Of a DNA stretch of 64,000 nucleotides, positions 25,701-38,416 are shown one piece after another. The stretch's first letter is position 1; every line of letters starts with the position of its first letter. The position numbers were made by a program, and so were the translations under genes. A model generated the notes under the pieces. It saw only the letters and a program-made list of their open reading frames with translations. It did not search any database and was not told where the DNA came from. The stretch is from assembly GCA_964247055.1 (NCBI GenBank), contig OZ176055.1:9982001-10046000 (forward strand), written 5' to 3'. The DNA comes from Paragordius varius. Taxonomy: Eukaryota > Nematomorpha.

Positions 25701-26653
25701 CCTTGAACGAACAATTAAAATTCGCCCTAAATGTGTTTGGTTTAAGATTAAAAATTACACCTATACTTTTTATATTTTTGAAAAAAATGAAATTTTGTTT
25801 AAAATTAAAATAATACTGAAAAAATATTAAATTATGCGCCATAAAAATGTATTTCATAATAATGATGAGTTATATTAGCTGCCTGAAAATTGATAATAAT
25901 TTATTTTTAATGTGAATCTGAATTGTTAATGCTATATTAATATTAACCATATTTTTACAGTTGCTTAAATATAGTTATTTTTTACAGTAAAAATTAATAA
26001 AAATATGCGGACAAAACGTTAAAATATCAAGACAAATATTTTTTATCCCAAAAAATAACCTCCTACTTGTCCAATCTTGATTTTTTAGAATTTAAATCAT
26101 TGTTTAAAATGGGAAATATGTAATAGAGAATTATATTATTAACTAACACAATTAATTATATATTTTACGATGGTAAATATATAATTTATGTATAGATTTA
26201 AAAAATGGGGTTGTCTTTTGAAAAAAATATATGCCTTTATATTTTTACGTTTTGTCGCATAATTTCACTATTTTACTGTAAGTGTCCCTATGAATATATC
26301 ATTTTGTTTAAAAATCTTTAAAATTCCTAAATTTTTACATTTTTGTTTTAGATTCTGAAAATATATTTTCACCTGAAACCACGAATCTTCCCCATACTAA
26401 TAATAATTCTTTTAATATTATTGAATCGGAACAGAATGAATTAACTAATGGTATTGTTGATGGTAATGTTAATATTATAAGTACAATCCTACCCCCTACT
26501 CAAACCTCAATCTATAACCATTTCAATGATAGAAACAACATTGAATTTAACAATAATTTAAACAATCATAATATGAATAATGCGACAAATTTAGATGACA
26601 TTTGTCCAACAACAGAAATTATGAACAATTATGAAACTCATCTTATATTTTAA
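19737..26653 (+). CDS. Nab: NAB family transcriptional co-regulator (EGR-binding)
   Basis: Ten exons: 19737-20077, 20153-20259, 20327-20391, 20464-20536, 21317-21930, 22517-22636, 23128-23255, 24778-24893, 25440-25640 and 26352-26653. They total 2,067 nt (688 aa) and all phases close. NCD1 lies at about residues 18-85 (LLFKVLFKANLTEYFQLFLS, EEFLEIMCLIGMALKPLHVR) and in vertebrate NAB1/2 binds the R1 domain of EGR factors. NCD2 spans exons 6-8 (YGAIYGRFDSKRGER, HHELLMNEASIQVC, LTRRDELYPLARKIVHQIGY) and serves repression in the family. Asn/Ser/Gln-rich low-complexity segments lie between and after the domains, as the last exon shows. Exon 7 uses the donor AAACG|GTTTTT; other candidates fail on phase. 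AATAAA occurs near 26763. The nuclear role is inferred from the family. Confidence 0.92.
21977..22174. mobile_element. Family D MITE in NAB intron 5
   Basis: 198 bp, starting TACAGTCATGTATCCTTT and ending GGATACCTGACTGTA. A second copy lies at 52079-52312. TA-CAGT / ACTG-TA ends as in family A, but unrelated inside. Confidence 0.8.
23521..23723. mobile_element. Family C MITE in NAB intron 7
   Basis: TIRs of about 45 bp. The right end reads in complement TACAGTATGCATTTTAAT, then TTGCTTATTTTACACAACAC. A related copy lies at 59617-59797 and a single end near 27653-27692. Confidence 0.78.
24025..24755. mobile_element. Nested family A cluster in NAB intron 7
   Basis: A left arm (about 24025-24150), an internally restarted arm (from about 24225, GAAATACGGATAAAATGC), a right end at 24496, and two further right halves ending near 24635 and 24752. 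All carry the GTCTTTATATTTTT / CAATTTTTACTGTA signature. The last ends about 25 bp before the exon 8 acceptor at 24778. Confidence 0.75.
25676..25937. mobile_element. Family E MITE in NAB intron 9
   Basis: Starts TATACCATTTACACTTCGAA 35 bp after the exon 9 donor. The core motifs CATAAAAATGTATTTCATAA and GATGAGTTATATTAGC match other copies in the opposite orientation. The right arm is degraded. Confidence 0.7.
25983..26280. mobile_element. Family A MITE in NAB intron 9
   Basis: Complete, TACAGTAAAAATTAATAAAA to TTTCACTATTTTACTGTA. With the family E copy beside it, MITEs make up about 560 of the 711 nt of this intron. Confidence 0.85.
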
Positions 26654-28566
26654 GTTTATAGTTTTAAAGTTTTTTTAGTAAAATTTGAATTGAACGAAAA
26701 ATTGAAACGATTTTTTTTCATACCAAAAAAATTGATTAAATGATTAGTATTTTGAATTTTAAATAAATATATATGTATGTCTTTTTTAGTGAGAACCTTA
26801 AACGAACCAGTCATGTAATCTCACCTTGTTACATTGAATGCCATGATATATCAAGGAATAAAAAAATTATACGAAATAATTATTGATTAATAATTTTTTC
26901 CATTAATTATATTATTTCTAAATATGTGATTATTATTTGATGTTATACACATATATATATAGATTTTGTACGAAATGCCTTTATCAATAAATTTTATAGT
27001 ATTCTTAGAGATTTTTTTGTTCCGTATTTAACAAAATGGTATTTCGTTTTTCTTTTTTAATTTAAAAACTCACTAAAAGACTTTAAAACTTGGTTGAAAA
27101 ATCACTATAAAAGATTTATTAGCCAATATTGTGTATTTAATTTAAAGCAATTATATTTTTTAAACATTAAACCGTGTATTCAAATATTTTTAAAAAGAAT
27201 CTAAATAGTTTTTTAATTATTAACATGCAGCGAGTTTAATAGGTATTATAAAAAAATATTTTATTCCTGATAATATTATCTTAATGAATTTTTTTAGGCT
27301 GTATTTGAAATGCAAAAAAATTAAAAACATCTTTTAATTTTTATTTAAGTCTTTACATTTTCTATTTTTCAATAAAGTGCTTGACCGTAGTTTTTTATGT
27401 CCGATAATTAGTTTATTTAATATATCTATATATCACCCATGATTGTTATAAAATTGTTGATTGAAGAGAGATATAGAATTATAATATACCTCAACAAAAG
27501 GGTCTTGATACGGATATTAGCCATGTATTTCCCACAATGGGGCTAACATCAAACTTTAAACCTATACCATTCAAAAAAATTCCTGAAACGAGCGGTATTT
27601 CTATAAATTTATGCTTTTATCTTAAAAAAAGCTAATTAATTAAACTTTCATATATAGTATGCATTTTAATGGTTGCTTATATAACAACAATATAGTTAGG
27701 GCACCGATTTTAAATGGAAAAGGCGGGACAACTCTTAACGGAAGAGGGGAGGGGGTAACTATCCAAAATTCTTTAACATAAAATAATATCTTAATATGTT
27801 TTTATTTTTAAAATAATACAATTTATAAGTATAAAAAAATGAATAATTATTTATTCCTTTATATATTTTTTGCATGAGTGAATTTGTTTGAGCAGATTGT
27901 TATCATTTTTTAATATACAGTAAAAACCAAATTTATACGGACAAAACTACATTTTTTTAGAGGGAAAACATCGTGTTTTTGTGGATTCTATGGCTAGAAC
28001 TTGAGTTTGAATAAATTTGAATAATTATATGGATGAAAACGGTTAAATTAACAATTTTTTATTTTAGTTTATTAACTTGATTAATTCCATTAAAATATTT
28101 GGCGCAAGCGAAATATCAGGTCATTTTGATTCTTTATCATTCATGAAATGTTATATAAAAATGCAAACTTTTGAAATGAATTTAATTATTTCACATTTTA
28201 TATAAAACAAAATGATTTTAACCGGCGTGGGGTTGTCAACAACCCCGATTTGTCTTGAATACCTTTAAACTTCTGTAGCTCCCATTAGTGCATTAGTGAG
28301 ACATTGATAGTTTTATAAATAAAATTAAATCCCTCAAACTGTTTCTATAAGGCATTTTAAAAAAACTTTTTTTCATTCTGCTAATTAAAAAATTCGCATA
28401 ATTTTTTACCTGGAATTTGCTTAATTTTTTAACATACCTAATTACATTTATAATCGCCATTGTACTGAACTCTTTCAGTGTTTGCAGGTTAATTTTAAAC
28501 TCATTATATAAATATACATATATTTTAAGTTATAATGTCAACTCAATTATGTGTTGTGTTCTGACA

Positions 28567-28742
28567 TACACTAGCGTATGGTATAAAATAATGTTAGTCC
28601 TTAAAAAGGGTAAAAAAATGTTTTTCATAAAAAACAAGGGGATATTATGGATATGTTTATATATAACCTGGCTTAATTTTTTTAATTGTACATTTTGTTT
28701 TCTTTTATGGACTAACATTGTTTTATGCCATACGCTACTGTA
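28567..28742. mobile_element. Family B MITE, copy 1
   Basis: 176 bp. It starts TACACTAGCGTATGGTATAA and ends TTATGCCATACGCTACTGTA. The arms are over 40 bp (TAGTCCTTAAAAAGG and complement). An open frame across it is fortuitous. Confidence 0.85.
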
Positions 28743-29237
28743 TGTATATAAAGGAGGAATGATGTTGATGATAATAAAATTTATATATCAAAAAAAGAAA
28801 AAAAATTAAAATACCGCCAATTTGTCACACTCACGTATTAATTTTTTTTATTTTATAATCTATAAAATATTTTACCTGTATTTATATTAAATTAAATGAT
28901 ATCATTATAATTGTAATAATGTTTAAAATTTATGGTCCTTTAGTTTAAAATAAAGTACACACATTTTGATAAATGAGTTGAACCCTGTCAAAGAGTTTTT
29001 TTTCGTTTTTGATTAAATTACAGAGGCGGTAAAATAAAACAGTTTATAATATTAATTTATATACTAAATAGGTATCAATTAGTACCATTATATTATAATA
29101 TATATATATATATATTACAGTATTTTTGTAATTATATTGCGTTTAAAAAATTTATAATTTTAATTTTGACTTTTTAGGATAATATATGATGCAATGAAAT
29201 ATAACGGTTTATCAAAATAAAAAATTAAATTAGTATT

Positions 29238-29276
<39 letters not shown>

Positions 29277-29385
29277 CGAATTATCAGATGCCAGAATTAC
29301 GATTTGCACCGAAATGGTATATTCGGTGATGAATTTGAATATTATACTTATTTAAACTGACATGAAAGCAAATTTGTGAGAATTA

Positions 29386-29688
29386 TAATAAAAATTGAAA
29401 TTATGCGGACAAAACGTGGAAATATAAAGACAAATATTTTTTTAAAAGACAACCCCATACTTTTTTAAGTTTTATTTTTAAAATATTATAACTCATTGTT
29501 TTAAACTCCAAAATATAATATAGAAATGTAAATTGGTAAAACAATCAATTATCTATTTTACGATTGTAATTAAATGTTTTTTATAGTATAAATAAAGGTT
29601 TAAAAGTATGGGGTTGTCTTTTGATAAAAAAAGTTTTTAAATTTTTACATTTTGTCCTTACTACGTATAATTTCAATTTTTACTGTAA
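29386..29688. mobile_element. Family A MITE, intergenic
   Basis: TAATAAAAATTGAAATTATG to ATTTCAATTTTTACTGTA. The left TACAGT is mutated to TAATA. Confidence 0.8.
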
Positions 29689-30451
29689 TTTTTGGTTATG
29701 TGGATTTTCTTCCGATACTTCCTTAAGAAAAACAATAACTTTGCATTTTTTATCTTTGTTTTCTGTTTGCTAATATTTATTTAATAAGATATTTCAAGTT
29801 TATTCAAGTATCATTTCGAAACAAAATTGAAATTAATGCTCAAAAAATAAATTCATCTAATGATAACTATAATATGTTACAAAAATCCGCACAGGCTTTC
29901 TCACAACGGGTTGCTCGAATTCGTAAAATCCCTACAAACTTTGTGCTTAAATTAATTAATATTTACAATAAATTTTAAATGTTCATAGGCACCGGTTTTC
30001 TTTTCTCAGAGTTTTTTTTAAAGATAGAGTTTTTAAGTCGGAAATAATTTAAACCTAAAAAAATACAGTCAATTTTGCTCGGTTGGCTAGAGTTTTAAAA
30101 TTTAAACTATTGGGGCTTTAACAATACAGAATTAAATTCACTCTTTTTAGCCCTTGTTTTAGAATACATAGTTTTTTTATGTTAAAATTAAGAATAAACT
30201 TAAATTTACTAGGTAATAATGCATGAGAAGTTCCGAGGCAAGTTATTTATCCTGTTTTTAACCAGAAAGCTTTTAAATAATAAATATAAAATTTATTTTT
30301 TTTATAGTTTTCTCATAATGGCTAACAAATATTTTAACTATACAAAATTATAATTATAATCGTATAAAGATTATAAATATTTTATTATACGCAAACACAC
30401 ATATGTCATAAAAATATATTTTAATAATCATAATTAGCTATAATTGCATTA

Positions 30452-30611
30452 TACAGTAGCGTATGGCATAAAACAATATTAGTCCATAAAAGAATAAAAA
30501 AATGGAAAGGGGAGAGATATATTGAGGATATAGGTAAATAGTACCATATTTGAAAAAAACATTTTTCATCCTTTTATGGATTAATATTGTTTTATGCCAT
30601 ACGATACTGTA
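30452..30611. mobile_element. Family B MITE, copy 2
   Basis: 160 bp, TACAGTAGCGTATGGCATAA to TTATGCCATACGATACTGTA, near-perfect arms of about 45 bp. The centre differs from copy 1. Confidence 0.87.
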
Positions 30612-31318
30612 AATGAAAACGCAGTAATACAATTATAAAACAGATCTTAAAAGAAAATTATTTTTTTAAGGAGTTTCCTGTAAAATTCTTAAAGAAAAAA
30701 ATTATAAACTTATTTTCTGATATCAATTTTTCTTTCCTCTGATGACATTATGAATTTAAATGATATATTAGTATATAACAATTTTGATGACTGATATATA
30801 CATATATATATATATAAAGATAACTTTAGTTAATTAATTAATTTATTTCGAATAAAATTATATTGTTTGATCGAATGATATATATATTTATGATATAAGA
30901 TATTCCCAATAGTCAAATATTTTTATTTTAATATTCTCACATCTTAAATCATTTATTTATAGATATATATTTTGATAAGTTTCAATTATATTTTTTACGT
31001 TTATTTTATATATATATATATATATATATAATTGTTTAATAATATTACATAATAAAGTTATATATCTTATCATTCACATAAAAATGATGAATCCTTCTAA
31101 GGAATACTAATAAGCCATTTAAAAATTCTCTCATAAATATAGTTTTTTGTGATGGTTATTAATTTCACTTTTATAATATTTTATTAATATTTTTATTGTT
31201 TTTTTAATAATTTTATTCCATATTTTCTGATAAAACTAATAAATGTATCTAATTTTTCTTATCATAGTTAAAATGATAATAGATGCAGATAAATTGGTTT
31301 TTAAAATTAAGAGAATTA

Positions 31319-31594
31319 CATTGAAAACTGTATACGGAAAAACCGAAAGATATAAAGACAAATATTTTTTTCTCTAAAACATAATCCCATACTTTTTAAA
31401 TCTTGATTTATTTCAATATAACTCACTCATTGTTTTAAATGGCAAAGTATGAAATATATATTACTAATACAATCACTTCTATATTTTGTAAGTAACTAAA
31501 TAGCTTATATGACAAAAATATATGGTTGTCTTTTATAATAAAATATATTTGTCTTTATATTACGTTATGTCCGTATAATTTCAATTTTTCTGTA
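31319..31594. mobile_element. Family A MITE, intergenic, divergent
   Basis: Left arm decayed (GAAAACTGTATACGGAAAAA); right end GTCCGTATAATTTCAATTTT then TCTGTA. Centre intact. Confidence 0.72.
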
Positions 31595-31941
31595 TATGAT
31601 ATTTTATTTTTTTACAAATAAAATTATCCGTGATATTTTTAAATTTTAAAAACTTAAAAAATGTAATAAAACCGAACATCTCTATTTTTTTATTTAAAAG
31701 TTTAAATAAAATCATATCTTGATATTCTTACAGCCACAAACTTTTTTAGTTTTAAGGGATTTCCCATTAATATCTCGGATTGAAACCATTCTTTAGAATT
31801 TTTAAAGTTTTCATAATGTTTTCAGGGTGGTAAATTCGTGGAAATTCTAAATACTTTGCGTTTGTTTCTATGAATTAGTTATTAAAAAAAACTCTAATGG
31901 ACAAGAGCATTCTCAAATTAAATATAAAAAATATCTGAATT

Positions 31942-32241
31942 TACAGTAAAAATTAAATTATACGGACAAAAACGTAAAAATATAAAGACAAATATTTTTT
32001 TTAAAAGACAACCAACCATACTTTATAAATCTTGATTTTTTTAAATATATATCATTGTTTTTTAACAAAGTTTAAAATAGAAATGTAAATTGGTAAAACA
32101 ATTAATTATATATTTTACAAACCTAATTAAATAAAAATAGCAAATATAAAGGGTTTAAAAAGTATGGGGTTATCTTTTTGAAAAAAAATATTTGGCTTTA
32201 ATACGTTTTGTCCGTATAGTAAAATTTCAGTTTTTACTGTA
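31942..32241. mobile_element. Family A MITE, intergenic, well preserved
   Basis: TACAGTAAAAATTAAATTAT to AATTTCAGTTTTTACTGTA. Full 300 bp with both arms, one of the best copies for a consensus. Confidence 0.87.
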
Positions 32242-33962
32242 TTTTTTTATCATTCCGAAGCGCGACGGTGTCCTAAAATAAAAATCAATTATATAATATT
32301 AATAAAATAATGGGAATATATGATCTTTAATTATTTTGCCATTATGTTCTATTATATATCTGTCCTTTTTAATTAATGGAAAAGCGCATAAAAAATGTTC
32401 TTTTTAAGTCATATGCCGATTTTTTTAGAGACAAAAAGTGTGTGTGATACATTTTGAAAAAAAGTCATAAAAATCAATTATATATATATATATATAATAT
32501 CCATTTATTACACTTACAATTTATTTTATTTTATGTCATATAAAAATTATATCAGTGTCATTATTATTAATCTATCAATGGTATCATAAAAGTATAATGA
32601 GTTACCCAATAATTTTTTACGCTAATTTCTGATCCATCAATCTTAGTAGGATGTTCTGAAAATTTTACAAAAATGTTAAATTTTTTAACCTGTTCTCTAC
32701 AAATTAATATGATTGTATCGATTTTCTCACTTTACGGTAAAATAAAGGGTGTCCAACACTAATGACTTTGCGCGCATTCGAATTATATAATTTTTAACTA
32801 TTTTATTAGATTTCAAAGATATTAATGTAAAAAATGGAAAAAAAACAATATATTACTATCACTAATTTTTGTTAGTTTATTGCCTATTGGAAAGACTTTA
32901 TGTTTTAAGAATCAAACTAAGATTTCATATGCATATATTTGCAAATTATGGCATTTTATCGGGCTGCGTGTTGGATACGCTTGTGTTAAATAATACGGGC
33001 TGAAATATCTGTATACATAATTTGTAAATTAAAATAGCATTTTATTAAAATAAGCTTATAAATATGTATAAATCATTACAAATTCATAATTTTTATTTTT
33101 TAAAAATACTACACCTGTAATTATATAATGACCATCACCTGTCAATCATATATTGATTGACGTGCGTATTTAAATTTAATTTTTATTGTGCAGGAAAAAA
33201 CAGAAGTATGCATTTTAATTTTTTTAAATTTAAATAAAAAAGTAATAAAAACCAATGAATTAATAAACTTTAATTATCTGTATATAAATTTTATGCGTAT
33301 TAAAATTCAAATGATGGTGTGGCCGGATATTCAAATTATACTTGACTTTAAAATCGTTTTTTTCTCTTTGTAGTTTTATACCGCGACATGGTGAATTAGT
33401 TTAATTAAAATACATTTTTTTAATTATAATCGTATTATTTAAAATGTATATTACAGGTAGATTATTAAAATAAGACAAAAGTATTTATTTGTTTTAGGAA
33501 ACGTAGTAGACAATTAAAGTCAACACTGTCGCAATTTTTATTGTCTTTCTTTGATGTGCCATATATGTACAGCATATCAATTTAAATTTAAGAGATTAAA
33601 ATAAAAATGTAAAAAAATATAAATTAATGACTTAAAAGTCAGAGGCGAGAGTTGTTAAAACCATAAAAAATTAATAAAGGAAACCATCAGTAGGAAGAAC
33701 AATTATGATTGCTTCTAATACATATATAAATAGTTTATATCAATATCGATTTCGTAGATACAAATATAAAATATTTTTAATCATATATTTGTAAATTTTA
33801 ACCTTTGGTTTTAAATGATTCGTAGTTTTATTCATAATATCATTATATATACACTGGTTATTAAAAATTTTAGTCATATCTGTTTTTATGTTATAATCAA
33901 CGATCTTATCACCTAATCTGTTTTTTTATTCAAAAAATAAAATAACTTTTTTTTCTCAAAAA

Positions 33963-36900
33963 ATGGATACATATTCCACCAAAAATTCTCAAAATCTCAA
34001 AAATTTCGATACATCCAACGATTCCTATTTGCAAACAAGTCATGCCCCCCTATTTAATCCGTACTGTTTTGGCCCGACACCTATGGGCATACCCTTTATA
34101 TTAAATCAAAATGCTTTCAATAGTCAAAATTATCAGAAAAATTATTATCAACGAAATCCAGCATTAATTTTTAATCCTTTAATGGTGTATAGTAGCGAAC
34201 AACCAAACGCCAATGCATTCTTGGATCCTTCGAAACCGTTAAATTTTCCGCCTATATATCCGACTTATTCAAGTAAAACTGACAATTTAACTTCGGCTCC
34301 ATCAATTATGACAAATCAAGATTTCGACAAGAGTCAAGTCGAAAGTCCTGTTACAAAATTAAATGGCCATCTTAGTCATAAAAAGATACCGAATACTAAC
34401 AATAAAAATTTGTCTAACAATAATTTCAGCAATAATAGCACGAACTATTTTAATAATTTCAATCATCCGTACTCAGGTTTTGTCAATCCTCCCAATCAAT
34501 GTAAAAGCCTTAAAACCGCTAACAATATGAATTTCGGCAAATTCCAGCAATTTTATTATAACAACAACAATCAGCCTCAGTATTCTTACGATGAATATTT
34601 AATGATGATGAGTTCACCCTATTGTAACATATCTTCGACAGAACTTTTCCAACACAATATAAATGGCAACTCTGTTAAACATTTTCAAGCTGAAGGACCA
34701 ACGTCTGAAAACTCTGTTTTGCAAAAAAGTATTTTTTTAGAAACTTTTTTAGCTGTTTTTTGTATGTTTGTTAAAAAGCTTTTGCTATTACATATTTTTA
34801 GATCCTAAGATAGATCAAAATCATGTCGAAGGCATTCTACCACAGTCAGATTCAGGAAACGCTAAAATAATTGACAGGTCAGCCATGACCAATATTAAAC
34901 GTGAATTTGTTCAAACTGATCATGAGAGTTCCCCAAAAGACAAAGGAATACATATTTGCAATAAAATACCCCTGCAAACAGATACTTGTTCCAATTTTAA
35001 ACCTATAAATAACAAAAATAATATTAATTCTACCTCCTATTTTAAACAACCAAATCCTTCTAAATTTCCAGGAACTACGCCTTCAGAAGACCCTAGTTTA
35101 ATAAGTGATGAAAACTCCTCAACTGCATCAACCAGCAGTAAAGAAAGCCGGGAAAATGGTGTAAATACCCAGGGAACTAAAGAGATCTCCCAATATGTAC
35201 AAAAACGTAAAATTCCGCCTACTTTTGAGTCCACAAACTTTCCAAACGTGACATCACCGTCAGATTCTATGTTATTGTTAAATTGTGATTACAACACTAA
35301 TTCTTTCGATGATAAAACTAAAAAAACATCAAATTATAAAAATGATAATCCTACAAATATCGACGAAACTGAAAGCAATCATCAAACATTCAATTTAAAT
35401 GCAACCGAGGCGGCAAATCTTAGACGGTATAGAACGGCTTTTTCGCGCGAACAGCTGGCAAGGTTAGAGAAAGAATTCCTCTCAGAAAATTATGTCTCAC
35501 GTCCAAAACGGTGTGAATTAGCCGCTAAACTTAACCTACCGGAATCAACTATTAAGGTAACTTTTTTTTATTATAATTTTCGAAAAAGAAAAATTTACAA
35601 TCAATTTTTTGCTAATATTGTCAAAGAAAACGATTATTGTTATGTAATTATTCTTGGATTCAAAGAAATGTTTTGAAAAAATTTCCTGAAGAAACAATAG
35701 TTTTTTATTTTTTGTTCAATGTGTTATCTATAAACTTTTTTTGATAGTCATTTTAATATAATCGTTTCTGTCATATCAGAAAAATATGAAAATATCCATA
35801 AAAAACGGAGATACCAGGTGTAATTTTAAGGGTTATTATACATAAAATATTAAAATATGGCATTAAAAACATATATTTAGCCATATTTCTGGTGTTTTAA
35901 TGTGACATTTATTTGTCCAAATATGATAAAACCACATAGTATATTTTAACGGCGCACTTTAAAAATGATAGACACCTTCATAAAATTACTTTTATTATAC
36001 CGTAATTATCGATTTTCTATAAGCTTTCTGATATTTGTGATCTCCTATTACCAGTAATAATAGAAAAAATTGGCCACATTTTAAGGGAAAATGTATGATA
36101 TAATATAAGTATCAAAAGCACGTGACACTTAATCACGAGGTTTGCACATTTTTTAGAAAATATTATTAACTTACAAATAAAACGGAAACAGCCTAACTTC
36201 TGTTTAATTGAACAATAATTGCGCGTTGGAATATTAAATTATATTTTTATAATACTAAATGTAAAATATTACGAAAAAAAAAACAGTAAATTAAAGAGAA
36301 ATATTCATTTTTTAATTGCTTTCATAATTAACCTAATAATACATAATTTCTGGTATATATAATAATTGACTTTTAAAACTTAAGTTAACATTTTTAATAG
36401 AGTAAAATATACCGGCGGATATAAACTTCAAAGATAATCAATTATTACCTTGTATTGATTACTATATATATATATAAAGGGTTGATTGAGTTCCTATATT
36501 TGCAATTAAAATTATCAATTATTTTTTTAGATTTATAACTAAAATGTAATATTTATAGTAGGGCAACATTTTATTTTTTTATTTTTTAAAATCAAACTTA
36601 TCCAATCCAAAACTATAATCAAATTAATAATATGTTCACTTGTCGTTTGAAAACGATAATAATCATAATGCAACTAAAAAATTGATATTAGATAAGCAAT
36701 TATGATAGATACGAGAATTTGGTCCCTTGAGACTATTTATATATCATTATTTTGCTATTATTGGTTTTAAAATGTAATTTAATGATAATCATATTTTAGA
36801 AAAACTTTACCAAGAATATAAATATATATAAGGATGAGTGATATTTTCAACACTATTTAGACATGCTTATTTATTTCTTATTTCATTTGAAGAGAGTTTA

Positions 36901-38156
36901 GTTGTCATAAAAAGTAATTAAATTATGGCACACATAATAATTCATAATAATAATGGAGAAATTGAGCTCTTTTTCCTTTTGTGGGGAACCAATTTTTAGC
37001 TTTAAAAGTAAAAATTGAAATTATACGGACAAAATTAAAAATAAAAGACAAATTTGTTTTAATATAACGACAACTATACTTTTTAAAACTTTGATTTTCC
37101 ACGCATAACTACATAAACACAATTTTAATTTATATAATTTAATTTTAGATTTATATTCCCAAAAAAAGTTAAACTTTAAAATCAAACCTTTTCAAAATAT
37201 GGTTGTCTTTTTGGGAAAAAATATATTTGTCTTTTTATAGTACAGTAAAATCCCAAGATATACGGACAAACGTAAAAATATAATGACAAATATTTTTTGT
37301 AAAAGACAATTTCATACTTGCTCAATCTTGATTATTTTAGTTATGACTCATTGTTTTGAACTCCAAAGTATAATATAGATATGTAAATTGGTAACATCAT
37401 TAATTATATATTTTAAGATTGTGATTCAATTATTTTTATAGGATAAATTAAGCATTTTTTAAGATATGGATGTCTTTTAGATAAAAATATTTGTCCATAT
37501 AGTTTTACATTCGGTTCCTATATAATTTCAAATTTTTACTATAAACTTTACATTTTACCCAAATATTTCAATTTTAACTTTGCTAAAAAAAATTTTTTCT
37601 TCTGGCTTACATACAGGTCTGGTTCCAAAACCGTCGAATGAAGGATAAAAGACAACGTTTAGCATTTGCCTGGCCTTACTATTATTCCTATTATCTATAT
37701 CATCAACAACAACAGCAAACTTTATTTCAGGAAACTAAGAATTTTACAATCCCGCCTAAGGAATCATCCATAGTTAGCTCAGAGAATACTATTGGAAATA
37801 ATGCAAAAAACTGCGAAAAAAACTGTGAAAATTCCACGCAAATTAACGCTAAAAATTATCACCATGAACCAACTTGCAATATGTCTAATTTTATAGCTAA
37901 TGAAAATACTAGAAGTCTTAACAAAGCACTTGAAAGCGGACTAACTTCTGAGAGCGATTTTCAAAATAAAATTTCACCCAAAGAAAAGTTAAAACAACAA
38001 AATGCATTGATAGATGACTCTAATATCCGGCTAGAAAAAAATTGTAAAAAAAAGTTAAAATCTGAAAAATTTGCGGGTTCTGAAACAACTAAACCGCTAG
38101 ATATAACAAGTTTTTATCCTTTAACAGTTAAAAATGATACTGAGGATACAATATAA
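33963..38156 (+). CDS. evx: Even-skipped/Evx homeobox transcription factor
   Basis: Three exons: 33963-34728, 34802-35556 and 37617-38156. They total 2,061 nt (686 aa) with phases closing. The homeodomain lies at about residues 463-522, from [19 protein letters not shown] through [20 protein letters not shown] to [16 protein letters not shown]. It is followed by [12 protein letters not shown], a diagnostic even-skipped/Evx extension. The second intron (2,060 nt) cuts the homeodomain between Lys46 and Val47 of the domain. The rest is low-complexity (Asn-, Ser- and Gln-rich), with a very long N-terminal region compared with most Evx proteins. It acts in the nucleus as a DNA-binding regulator, in other animals in posterior patterning and neuron identity. 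No second Hox-class gene is visible nearby. The first in-frame ATG was taken as the start. Confidence 0.95.
35557..37616. other. 2.06 kb intron splitting the Evx homeodomain
   Basis: Contains two family A copies in tandem near its 3' end (37006-37542). The first 1.4 kb has no recognised repeat and could hold regulatory sequence. Intron 1 of the same gene is only 73 nt. Confidence 0.6.
37006..37542. mobile_element. Two tandem family A MITEs in Evx intron 2
   Basis: The first copy (37006 to about 37248) loses its right terminus where the second begins (TACAGTAAAATCCCAAGATA at 37241). The second ends near 37542 (AATTTTTACTATA), 75 bp from exon 3. Confidence 0.78.
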
Positions 38157-38170
38157 CTTAAAATATAAAT

Positions 38171-38416
38171 TACAGTAAGAATTAAATCAAATTATACGGA
38201 CAAATGGTAAATATTTAAAGACAAATATTTTTTTTTCAAGAGACCACTGTACTTTTTTAAAGTTGATTTTTGAAACATAAGTCATTGTTTTTAATTGGAA
38301 CAATTAATCATGTGCTTTTTATTTGAAATAAAATAATTCATAGGTATAAAAAAGTATGGGGTTGTTTTTCGAAAAAAAATTTGTCTTTATATTTTTACGT
38401 TTTGTCCGCATAAATA
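38171..38416. mobile_element. Family A MITE just 3' of Evx
   Basis: Starts TACAGTAAGAATTAAATCAA only 15 bp after the Evx stop codon, so it probably lies in the 3' UTR. The right end is lost after ACGTTTTGTCCGCATAA. Confidence 0.75.

Larger units (their letters stand above)
26654..33962. other. 7.3 kb gene-free interval upstream of Evx
   Basis: No exon could be supported. The interval carries a family C end (27653-27692), a family A left end (27916 to about 27980), two family B and three full-length family A elements, TA microsatellites, and long AT-rich stretches. The NAB 3' UTR lies at its left edge. The last 1.7 kb (32250-33962) has no recognised repeat and is the likeliest site for Evx control elements, though no motif proves it. 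An 18-bp hairpin GGGGTTGTCAACAACCCC at 28229-28246 is the only strong GC-rich palindrome. Confidence 0.5.

Noticed and set aside
28229-28246. Perfect 8-bp-arm hairpin GGGGTTGTCAACAACCCC, considered as a terminator or structured RNA
   Set aside because: It is isolated, without flanking RNA-gene features or a nearby transcript end; possibly chance or a repeat remnant.
28417-28809. 130-codon hydrophobic open frame on the plus strand
   Set aside because: It spans a palindromic family B element and AT-rich flanks; T-rich DNA gives Phe/Leu/Ile runs by chance. No splice context or homology.
26654-33962. Search for additional exons or RNA genes between NAB and Evx
   Set aside because: No open stretch had conserved-looking sequence with splice sites in phase, and no tRNA A/B boxes could be recognised by eye.
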